NCBI RefSeq assembly: GCF_026151205.1
Contig: NC_087080.1
Span: 6,737,096-6,801,095 of the forward strand
Direction: 5' to 3'
Length of the DNA stretch: 64,000 bases
Source: Bolinopsis microptera
Taxonomy: Eukaryota > Ctenophora > Tentaculata > Lobata > Bolinopsidae
In this document: positions 47,601 to 59,700 of the stretch, piece by piece
Layout of the letters: every line of letters starts with the position of its first letter
Position numbering within the stretch: the first letter of the stretch is position 1
Translations under genes and position numbers: made by a program
The notes under the pieces: generated by a model
What the model was told of the DNA's origin: nothing
Seen by the model: the letters and a program-made list of their open reading frames with translations, nothing else
The model's database searches: none

Positions 47601-50600
47601 GGAACAACTGGATGGATCACATACACTTTACTTGCAAAGTATTGACCGCTGAAATTTATTGGGACAGGAGCGTGTCTAATGTTTGCCAAAACTTTTGGGA
47701 TGAATTTAGAAATGTTAATGCACGATTTCGCAGTTAAATATCAACTTGCACTTTAAAATAACTTGATATCAGAGAATGTAAAATGTAAATGTTATCTCCT
47801 TGCGCAGATTAATAGGTTGGCGATCTTGAGATCGTGGTATTCAACAGGATTTAAAGTTTCCAATTTCAATGATAAAATTAATCGCTATTTTCAGAGTGGA
47901 AACAGAGTTCAATAGCAGTATGGAGCTATGTGTGCTATCCTTCAAGGGAGAATACAGGATATCCTTTCTCATCATAATAAGCCTGATCATAATATCAACC
48001 ATCCTCCTCTTCCTTATCAATTCCTACTGCTGGAGAGTCGTCAGCAATGTGGCTCAGAGGTTTAAAAATAGTTGCTTCACAGGAGGTCATATGTTCCAGA
48101 ACAAATGTCAACCATACACCAGAGATGAAGTGGATGTGGATAACGAAAATAATAATATTGGTAATAATATTAATTTTGAGGAAAACCTGACCACCCAAAT
48201 GGCTAAAAACACATCACTGTATGCGACCCCAACGTACAGTGAACCAACCATGATAAACATGCTGAGCGATGAACCTCGAAAACCAGATGCTGAGAGTGCA
48301 CCAACCTCTCCTCGGTTAGAATCAGGGGCAACATCATCTTTTAGTAGAACAGAAGATGAGCTTACAAGGAAACGAAACAGACTTCCATCACTGAAAGATA
48401 GAATAGTAGTGATGGTGGAGCGGGACCTGATAGTGCGGAATGACAGCGTAGTAACAGAGAACAGCACACCACGTACCTCAATGTCCAGTTACAGCCGCAC
48501 AGTGGATTTATACCGGTACAAGACCGAGCGGGAGAGAAAGGGGAAGGTGTTTTACCGGGGTTTAGTAGGGGTGTCAGGGGTAACCACGGTCTTTCTTGTC
48601 ACCTGGCTGCCCGTTATGTCGCAGCTCTTGCTTGCTGTGTTGTCTCAGAGTTTCAATATTTCGCCACCCCCATGGCTGGACAAGGTGGTGTTGTTTGCCA
48701 CGGGGATTGGGGTGTGGTGCAGCTTGTTCGTCTATTGGAGAGTTCGTTGACGCAGATAATACAATAAAACCCAGGTTTATCGTACCCCGATTTACTGTTA
48801 ACACAAATTTACTGTACCTCGTTTCTTTGCTCTCAAGATGTTTTTAAAAATGTCAACATGTTAATTGTTAGTTTGATATCACGTGATCATTCAAAACAGC
48901 TATACGTTTTCTTATCCCCAAAGTGAACGGTAAGTTGGGGTTTCACTGTACATAAATATTAAAAAAAAAGGAAATTATTCGTTAAGTAAAGAATTTGCGT
49001 CCTTAAAGAATAAAGATAAGCTAAAGTTTTACAACATCAATAATCATTCGTTAAATAAAAGAGATTTTTTAAATAAAAGAGATTTTCGCTGGTTTTCAAG
49101 GCAAGTTCTTCTTATTCTGGATACTGTGTTGAGCCGTACATTTTTGTTGCCTACAGGTTTTCAGCAATATTATGTTTTCATTTTAAACCTATGCTGACTG
49201 CCTCCAATCCGACGCGACGTGGAAGAAATTTTTTGAGTTCTGTCACAGTGTGTTTTTCAATTTGGTATCAAAGTATTAATAACGACGAACAGTTATTTTT
49301 CTAATATTTTAGAAACGAAATCAATATACATGTCATTAGATTGTATAATGTAATTGTACATGAAGTATAATGTATATTTTATATTATATGTTTCTGTAAT
49401 TTATTGTTAAAATACTAATTAATTATGCAGTTTTATGCATTTATGTAGCATGTATGTTATGTATTTATTCTTAAACGTAAATGAAAAAAAAATGGTTTGA
49501 GTTATATCCTCAGTACTCACTTCATTTAATGAAATCTTAGTAATCTTTGATATTAAAAGCTTCTAAAAAATGTCGCGTCCTTAATAAATTCATGTGGAAT
49601 AAACGTTCCAGAATTGAATGAGAATATTGCAGCTGTTAATCTCCTGAGGATAGAGGCATACTCAGAGTTCTGGGTTCTGGGCCTTGATGTCAGCTGTAAT
49701 TTAGCCAGTATTTAGCCAGTATTTAGCCAGTATTTAGCCAGTATCGCTACCTAATGTTTTCTGCACATCAGCATTATTGGGTACTGGATAGAAGGCTGCA
49801 TAATTCAGCAAATCCAATGAATATGCCCTCAGCCACGCACTATTTATCACAAAGCCCAGGTTGAACTTCTTGTATAACTCCAGTCCATTCCAAACGATTG
49901 GGAGTATGTCAAGTGCTGATTGACAGATGAACTATGAAGAAGAGTAAAAAACCATCAGAATAGTAACTGAGACAAGGCGAGACGTTCCCAGGTCGATATC
50001 ATTAAAAATATGTCGTATATTATTATATCTGGGTGAAATATGTCGTGGTTTTTATCACCCGATGGGGCATGTTTGTGCGGCTTTCCGGTCAGATATTTGA
50101 TTGATTAACAAAGCTCATAACAATACTACTCTAATGAATAGTGCATACTGCATCACCGTCACAGTTTGAGCTGAGTTGTATTTCACAGAGGATCGGAACT
50201 GAATAAATTAAAGAAACTTGATATCTTCACTTCTCACTCCTCACTGTGATATTCTACATTGGTGAAACCTGGTTCACTATATCAGGAGGGAGTTCTGCTA
50301 CCATTATAATATTAATTTTAACCTCTTCTTCATTGTAATATATTTTAACCCCAGCTCTCGCGTTGTTTAGAGCAGGCATCCGAAATATTTACCCAGAACT
50401 AATCAACAATCGCCATTTGCCGATAATGAGCTTTAGTTGTGCAGTTCTGAGTGGACAAGCCCCAGCTATGGTTGACCTAAATAGTGTATTTAAATTAAAT
50501 TTAAGAAATGTGACTTACCTTGGATATTAGCAGTAAGATGACCTACTCCAGCGGTTTGAGCGTTTACTAAGAACTCTGCTGGCCAACCAGGCCTGGCGAT

Positions 50601-53600
50601 GTGTATTCCTTCTCCTGGGGGGCAACGGTCATTTAACAAGCGTGTAAATAACTTCTGATAGATTCCATCATTCTTTTTAAATTACCAAACAGCTGCTATA
50701 ATTACTGCTAGTAGATATTGTCAGTTCTATCTTGCTCTTTTTAATATCTTATCATGAGGTCATAAGATACCCAAAATAGCCCAATGTTATCAGCTCAGAT
50801 ATAAGAAAAGCAAACATACCACTGAGATCACATCTAGTAGCTTCTGGAGGAGTAAAATATACCAAAATAAGCAAAAATAAGACTAATTGATAATCAGATG
50901 CCATCAAGGCGGTATCCAAGAAGTCTGACCAGAATTCCTCGTGGAATTCTCCGTGAACCCTAACCCTAACCCAAACCATAATCATAACCCTAACCATATT
51001 CCACTTAGAGATAGTGGAATTCCACTATCGCATCGGGCTTCTTGGAAAGCACCCAAACCAATGACTCTAAAGCTCTAACAAAACACAGCTGACATACCGC
51101 TGACTACACATCTGGTAGCATCAGGAGGTCCCAGAACTACAGCCTTGAAGGGGGACCCTGGCACATGTTGTTCAGCCCACGTGACCGATATGATTAGGTC
51201 TATAAACTGGTTAGGAACGTAGGTTACACTGTATTCTCCTAGACCCAGGTCTTCTATCAGAGGCTGTGGAGGGGTTGTATCAAATAATATTATAGTTGTC
51301 AGGGAAAGGTTGTTCTGCGTGAGTTGATAATCATAAACGCCCTTATTAGCTAATTACCAATCAACAGGCAGAGATAATGTGAGAAAAAAGTTTTCCCCGT
51401 CGAAATGGTTAAACCGGACCTTAATTAACTTAGCAATTTTTAGTTGGTATTCATGAATACTATGCAGTTTATTCCATCTTTTTATTGATTATATATTAAA
51501 CGTGGTAAGAGGAAAATGTGGTCACGTAATTGATGCTGAGATAATATTGAAACGGGTTAATGAAGTTCTGTTACAAGGTGTTAACGATCATCAAACTGAT
51601 ATGTTGATATCCATACATTGATTAATCTTAAAACCTGGCAAACGAACTTTTCCCACTAGAAAACTAATCTAACTCACGACAATAGGTTCGCTGCCAGGGT
51701 TAGATATCTTAACATGCAACTCTCCCACCCCAGCATTCCCTGCATGAACTGTAAACTTGGAAGGTTCGCCCAGGGTACCTCGTGTCAGTCCCAGACCTGA
51801 TGCGATGCAGCGCTGTGCTGTGTTCTCCGCATAGCCTGATGTTATCTTGCTGTTCTGAGGGGTTTTTGTTGTCGTCAAAATTTAAACCTTTTACTTGCAG
51901 TGAGCTTATCCCACAGGGTAATTAGAAGAATAAATTAATATTTGCGGAGTAAATTTTGTTGTCCCATGCAGGCTGGAACTTGCAACCGATAAATTGGCAG
52001 TAAGAACATGATGCCATCATAATAATACCACCGACCTCTGGCCCTATGTTCACATATTATCTTGCTAGAACTTAGCGTATTTTACTAAGAAACAACTGCT
52101 TTCTCAGTTCTCACCCTAAATTGCCACATGTAAGTAGCCATGTTCAGCTCTGTAATCTCGTGATTCATGAACTCCTCCACCTTTATTCTAGGGAACACTC
52201 CCAGCGCATCATACGCGATCTTCAAACCAGTCTTAACATTTTCCTCCGCTGAGGGAACAAGGTGAGTTGTCGTTAAATCATAAAAAACAAGTTCAACAAA
52301 ATATTATGTAGGTATTGTTCAAAGAGAATATCCGAATCACACCAATTGTCTAACAACAAAAACGTTTACAGCTCCCTTACAGCTCCCCTACAGCTCCCCT
52401 ACAACTCCCCTACAGCTCCCCTACAGCTCCCTTACAGCTCCCATACTGCAGCTCCCCTACAACTCCCCTGCAGCTCCCCTACAGCTCCCCTACAGTTCCC
52501 CTACAGCTCCCCTACAGCTCCCCTACAGCTCCCCTACAGCTCCCCTACAGCTCCCCTGCAACTCCCCTACAGCTCCCCTGCAGCTCCCCTAAAACTCCCC
52601 TACAGCTCCCCTACAGCTCCCCTGCAGCTCCCTTACAGCTAGTACAGCTCCCCTACAGCTCCCCTACAACTCCCCTACAGCTCCCCTACAACTCCCCTAC
52701 AGCTCCCATACAGCTCCCCTACAGCTCCCCTACAACTCCCCTACAGCTCCCCTACAGCTCCCCTGCAGCTCCCCTACAGCTCCCCTACAGCTCCCTTACA
52801 GCTAGTACAGCTCCCTTACAGCTCCCCTACAGCTCCCCTGCAGCTCCCTTACAGCTCCCCTACAGCTCCCCTACAGCTCCCCTGCAGCTCCCTTACAGCT
52901 AGTACAGCTCCCCTACAGCTAGTACAGCTCCCATACAGCTCCCCTACAGCTCCCCTGCAGCTCCCTTACAGCTAGTACAGCTCCCCTACAGCTCCCCTAA
53001 AACTCCACTACAGCTCCCCTACAGCTCCCCTACAGCTCCCTTACAGCTAGTACAGCTCCCATAATGCAGCTCCCATACAGCTCCCCTACAGCTCCCCTAC
53101 AACTCCCCTACAGCTCCCCTGCAGCTCCCCTAAAACTCCCCTTCAGCTCCCCTACAGCTCCCCTACAGCTCCCTTACAGCTAGTACAGCTCCCATAATGC
53201 AGCTCCCCTACAGCTCCCCTACAGCTCCCCTACAGCTCCCCTACAGCTCCCCTACAGCTCCCCTACAGCTAGTACAGCTCCCATACTGCAGCTCCCCTAA
53301 AACTCCCCTACAGCTCCCCTACAGCTCCCCTACAGCTCCCCTGCAGCTCCCCTACAGCTCCCCTACAGCTCCCCTACAGCTCCCCTACAGCTCCCTTACA
53401 GCTAGTACAGCTCCCCTGCAGCTCCCCTACAGCTCCCCTACAGCTCCCCTACAGCTCCCCTACAGCTCCCCTACAGCTCCCTTACAGCTAGTACAGCTCC
53501 CATACTGCAGCTCCCCTAAAACTCACCCGTATCAGGGCTAACATCATCCATATTCTCCCAACTACCAGGTGCCAGAGCCTCCACTAGGTAGGCCAGGTTC

Positions 53601-56600
53601 ACACCGTTATTCCAGTCTAGTGTCAGATTCTCAATACTCCTGGAGAGGTTTTTGTGGTGAGACTGAGGCACAAAATCATTTCTTTCAACATCTATCAACA
53701 CAAACCTTTCAACATTAATTATTAGTTAGTAGTTCACCTGTGAGGTACTTTGGCACGGAGCCAAAATAGAAGATTGTTGAACAGTTGAGTGTTGAAGCAG
53801 CTGACATACGTCATGATACTGAGTTCGTCGACCTCGGGGTTAGCCATGTCGTCTGGAGCTAGCAGAGCTGGGATACTCAGTTCCTCTTCTGCTGTCTGAG
53901 GTGAGAGGGTCATTTTTGGTCACAAACAGGGGGAGGTCATTCATTGGCCACGAGATAATAATATGATACTTTAAACGGAATTCAATATAACAATACTTAC
54001 GGCATTGATAATTGAGCATCCTGAAAGACTAAATGTCTAAGTAAAGTTGTCATGAAACTTAGTAAAACTATAAGCTAACCTGCATAGCAGAGGTGATGTT
54101 TTCCACAGCGTTGTTCTCATCTAACAGGTTCCAGTCAGGTATTGAACCAGGTAAGCAGGTTTCAACTAGTGCTGAGAGTGCACGACCGTTGTTCCAGTCC
54201 GTCGTGAAGTTCTTTATGTTGGATTCTGGGATCACCGCCTGCAAGAAAGAAAAAAAACCATTATTTCGCCGTAATTAATTAATAGTGTTAAATATTTATA
54301 TCGTATTCGTTTGAGACTTTTAAAATTATCATGAAACATTAATGATCGTGCTATAAGACATTTTTTGTTTTTTTAATCCTTTCATTGAGCCTAAAATTGT
54401 GCATATCGCTATATCGGAAATTTACCTGTATCCAGTCGAGCATGGCTCTTTTGGCGTCTTCAGCTTGTATGTGATATTTCTGAATGAGCATCCAAACCAG
54501 TCCTAGTATCAGCTTAACATTGCCTCCCATTATTTCTTCGTTTGCTGAAATCATTGATGTTAGCAATTAATATCCTGAATTAGAATAGAAGTCTGTAAAG
54601 CAAATTCATATTCTTTGAAAAATAAAAGATTTCATTTCAAGGATCCTCTAGGATGTCACAAATTTCGCTCTAAATCTCGTTACTATTACGTAAAACAATT
54701 AGTACTCCTACTATTAATCTCACTAAACGTGTAAACTCCCTCGCTATAATATAGCGAGGGAGTTATATTATAATAGAAGGCCCACAAAACGGCCCCAGTA
54801 TAACTGATAGCTAGACTCACAAGTTTCAGTAAACTCCTGATCCACGACCCTCTCCTCCACCAAAAAACCCAAGAAATTCTTCCAGTTCTCCTCCTTCTGC
54901 TGCTCCGTCTCGCACTCCTCGTGGTACTTGAACGGTAGCTCTTTCTCCCTGCACACTTCCACCAGTGCTATCAGTGGGGCAGCAGTCTGCAGGTCCCGGA
55001 CCAGGGACCTCACCAGGGGCTTCTGGGCCTTTACTAGCTTGTTGTTCATCCATCGTATGAAGGTGTGAGCTTGGATACGCGGGGAGTTTTGCATCGTCTG
55101 TTTACTTTTTGCAGTGTTGTGATTATGTGGATTCAGAGGGGATACGTAGGGGGGCATTCACAGGGTACCCTGATATTTTACTCTTATCTTTTCAACGGGA
55201 TTTGCTGGTGTATCTCGTTATTTTTAAAGAGATATTGCGGTCTGATCTATCTTGTTGGAAGAGAGAATCAGAGAATGGAGCAGTGATTTCTGGATCTTCT
55301 TGCTAGAGAGCTAGAGTAACGTGTCACACACAGAGATTAACAGTAAAATAAGTTATATATAACAAGCGGTGTAATATATGAAATATATCACTAGTGCACT
55401 GAAATCCGGATCAAATTTTGCTAAAATAAGCAAACAAAAAATAAACTTTAGCTACGAATAAATTCTTACGATCGATAAATTAAACATAGTAAACTCAAAA
55501 ACAAGTGTCCCGTGATAAAGGAATGATTGTAGCGTACTACGTTCGTATGATAATAAATATTAAAGGTAAAAGTAAAATGAGGCTTTCTGATGTTTTAAAC
55601 AGAAATGTCTCAATATACTGGACTTAGTAGATGATATTGTGTTTTAATGTAAAGGAAGGTTAGTTGCAGCCTGTAGGAAAATTAACACTTGAGTAACACA
55701 ATCTATCTCTTTAAAAAAAATCTATGTCGGACAGTAATCTGTCAACTGTTATAATATTTTGAATAAAGCTAGAAGCAGTATAACGTATTTATAAGTCAAT
55801 GATGCATATCTAAAAATTTAGAATATGGAAAATGACAATAAAGATGAACTGGTTTTTTGTACTTGATGATAAAAATAAGCCCTAAAAATAAACCCTCTAG
55901 ACCAATAAAAAGGCCATAAAAGCGAATGGTAGAAGATCAAGAATGTAACACTGAGTAAAGGAAGTAGAACTTGTCTTCCTAAGCAATAATCAGCCTAGCT
56001 TAGCTACAACCTTATTTGGAAAAGTGCCCATTATGTAAACAAAAACTGTGCACAGTCTATGCAATGATGTCGTCATACATGATACTTGTCTACGTTACAA
56101 CTTCTTGGTGCCTCAGTATGTATAGACCAGGTGTTTAGTATGGTGAACCACCGCATATTATGCTAAATCTAGAGTAAGTTATACTGAACATGAATATTGT
56201 GCTAACACTGAAAATAACCACGAAATCTTGTTTCAAGCTACTGTTCTAACTGGCTACATAACAACTAAACACTATAACGGAACGAACCAAAGATTAATCT
56301 AAAATACTACTTTATACTTTATCAAAACCACTCCCAGATACAATACCACACAAAATGTAACAGACCGACTTTCCGCGGTACAATATCTTTCATAACAACA
56401 CAACTTTCAACAATACAACTCAAAGAAACTAATTAAGTTTTCACAGTTCTGAATAACGTCATGAGAAGGTACGGCGTAACGCTCAGCATTCCCGGCACAG
56501 ACATATATAATAATAATATCTTACAATACAAAAACACAACAACAATAGCGCACACAGCTAACTTTGCATATAAAAACTACATGGGTCCAATGCAATGGTA

Positions 56601-56648
56601 GGAGTCCGCCATATTGTCTTAACCGGAAGGGAGAGCGAGCGAGAGAGA

Positions 56649-56704
<56 letters not shown>

Positions 56705-59700
56705 AAATGTGTACTCTCTTAGCTGTTAGCGTTCTTTCTGCGCTAACAACTGATATTTTAATGGCCGTGAGTTACACATATCCCCCAGCAGCTACAGTTA
56801 CAGCTTTATGCCGTGCTAGAGGTACCAATTACGTTGTTGCACAGTGCAAGTGGTCACGTTGAGTGAATTGGGTTCTAAAGAGAGAAAGAGAAAGAGTCTA
56901 GGTTGCATGTGCTGCACTAATTTATACCGCTCGATCCCTGGGTTAAGTAGTATCTCAATTGTTCTCTTCATAACATGTTACAGCTTTACAGGCGCTTGTT
57001 TCATAACAAGTTACAGCTTTACAGGCGCTTGTTTCATAACATGTTACAGCTTTACAGGCGCTTGTTTCATAACATGTTACAGCTTTACAGGCGCTTGTTT
57101 CATAACATGTTACAGCTTTACAGGCGCTTGTTTCATAACATGTTACAGCTTTACAGGCGCTTGTTTCATAACATGTTACAGCTTTACAGGCGCTTGTTTC
57201 ATAACATGTTACAGCTTTACAGGCGCTTGTTTCATAACATGTTACAGCTTTACAGGCGCTTGTTTCATAACAAGTTACAGCTTTACAGGCGCTTGTTTCA
57301 TAACAAGTTACAGCTTTACAGGCGCTTGTTTCATAACAAGTTACAGCTTTACAGGCGCTTGTTTCATAACATGTTACAGCTTTACAGGCGCTTGTTTCAT
57401 AACAAGTTACAGCTTTACAGGCGCTTGTTTCATAACAAGTTACAGCTTTACAGGCGCTTGTTTCATAACAAGTTACAGCTTTACAGGCGCTTGTTTCATA
57501 ACAAGTTACAGCTTTACAGGCGCTTGTTTCATAACAAGTTACAGCTTTACAGGCGCTTGTTTCATAACATGTTACAGCTTTACAGGCGCTTGTTTCATAA
57601 CAAGTTACAGCTTTACAGGCGCTTGTTTCATAACAAGTTACAGCTTTACAGGCGCTTGTTTCATAACAAGTTACAGCTTTACAGGCGCTTGTTTCATAAC
57701 ATGTTACAGCTTTACAGGCGCTTGTTTCATAACATGTTACAGCTTTACAGGCGCTTGTTTCATAACAAGTTACAGCTTTACAGGCGCTTGTTTCATAACA
57801 AGTTACAGCTTTACAGGCGCTTGTTTCATAACAAGTTACAGCTTTACAGGCGCTGTTTCATAACAAGTTACAGCTTTACTGGCGCTTGTTTCATAACAGG
57901 TTACAGCTTTACAGGCGCTTGTTTCATAACAGGTTACAGCTTTACAGGCGCTTGTTTCATAACAAGTTACAGCTTTACAGGCGCTGTTTCATAACAAGTT
58001 ACAGCTTTACTGGCGCTTGTTTCATAACAAGTTACAGGTTTACAGGCGCTTGTTTCATAACAGGTTACAGCTTTACAGGCGCTTGTTATGAACCTGGATT
58101 TGTTAAGACTGAACAAAGCTTCCTTAGTTCTCTTATACAGCTGTTATACACAGCTATCTGTACTGATTATGGCCAGATAATATAGCGTATTATAGTGTAT
58201 GCCCTACGATTTACTAAGTATATCGTGAACAACCAGAAGCTGAGTATTGAGATATAGCCTCACTTCACAGGATCTGCTGCAGGTATTCAACAAGTTTCTT
58301 GTAACTGCAGCGGGGGCCATCCAGTCTTATATGGGCCACCCTGGATTATTCATACATGTAGTTGCAGCCTGATACGAATAACCATCTTATTTAACCGATC
58401 GTTAACAATATAAAATATACAATATACATCCAGTCTTATATGGGCCACCCTGGATTATTCATACATGTAGTTGCAGCCTGATACGAATAACCATCTTATT
58501 TAACCGATCGTTAACAATATAAAATATACAATATACATCCAGTCTTATATGGGCCACCCTGGATTATTCATACTATGTAGTTGCAGCCTGATACGAATAA
58601 CCATCTTATTTAACCGATCGTTAACAATATAAAATATACAATATACATGCAAGAAACAGGTAGTGGGTGCCATAACAAGGTACAATAAAAACAGGCGACA
58701 GTAATCACACACAGATAGTACAAAGGAAATTAAATAATTTACACGATTAAAATCATCACTACACCAGCTCCTGCTCGTATTATAATCACACGAATAAAAG
58801 CAAGCAAAGGGGGGAAAAGAGGAGGAGGAGGAGGAGAACGGTTAAATATATGACGAGGAGAGCAACCTGTAGTAGGTCTACACACTGGACATAATGTAGG
58901 TGTGTCGTTAGTGAGGCTATTGTGGGGAGGCAGTGGAGAGAATGACGCGACGGGGAAATCACCATCGTACCACCACTCTGAAAGAGAAGATAGCACTGTA
59001 CTATAACACACACACACACACACACACATACACATTACACGTGTGGTAGGTGATGAGTATCATGGGGCGGCGTGTCACGTGTTCTATAACAAGAGCCCGG
59101 TATGATGGTTATTTATACATAGTGCCCACTTTATAACACATGAATATATTAATGGCAGTGAGGGTGGGGAGGCAGCAGGCGTGGAAACTAAGTGAAACTC
59201 AGGTCTCGGACAATCTTACATGAATAAATTCACACGAATCTCACGTGCTGCAAAGTGCAGATTTCATTTAGATGAACTAAGTGAGAACAAAAGAACGCTC
59301 AATTTCTAAAATATTTCAAGAATGAAAAACTAAAGGGGGCACTCACTGTCCAAGTTGAAGCACAAACAAAGATATAAAAAATTCAGAAAACTGAATTCAA
59401 GTTTTTAAAGAACTCTAAAAATGTAAAACAAAGGGCTCTCCCTATCGGAGTTTAAACACAAACAAACAGAAACAAGTTATCGAAAAAGCAGACGAAATAG
59501 CTTACAAAATAAAAATTGGAATACATAATAAAGAAACACACTACAACGTCCGGTCCGTCCTAATGGCGTAGCTGCGTAGATTAAAGCGGAGCTGATGGTA
59601 TATATATATATATAATAGACAGATGAACCAAGAGTAAGTAACCAGAGTAAGAGAGAGTACTGTAAATATATATATGCTAGCTCCAAGCAGCAGAGCTAAT

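Larger units (their letters stand above)
44613..50518. other. Filamin intron 10 (5.9 kb) hosting an antisense gene
   Basis: The intron contains a 47-bp G homopolymer at 44637-44683, the plus-strand GPCR gene (45.5-48.75 kb) with a palindrome in its first intron, a small pogo-like MITE (48.76-48.95 kb) and a four-fold CAGTATTTAGC repeat near 49703-49744. Confidence 0.75.

Noticed and set aside
47519-47737. 72-codon plus-strand frame as the missing GPCR TM4 exon
   Set aside because: It is acidic and polar with no membrane segment and does not fit TM4.
52346-53541. Leu/Pro/Tyr repeat frames on the plus strand
   Set aside because: They are translations of the 11-bp minisatellite inside a filamin intron.
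56844-57994. Two overlapping frames of about 339 codons with an 11-residue repeat
   Set aside because: They are translations of a 33-bp minisatellite; both frames are open only because the unit lacks stops, and no gene signals flank them.
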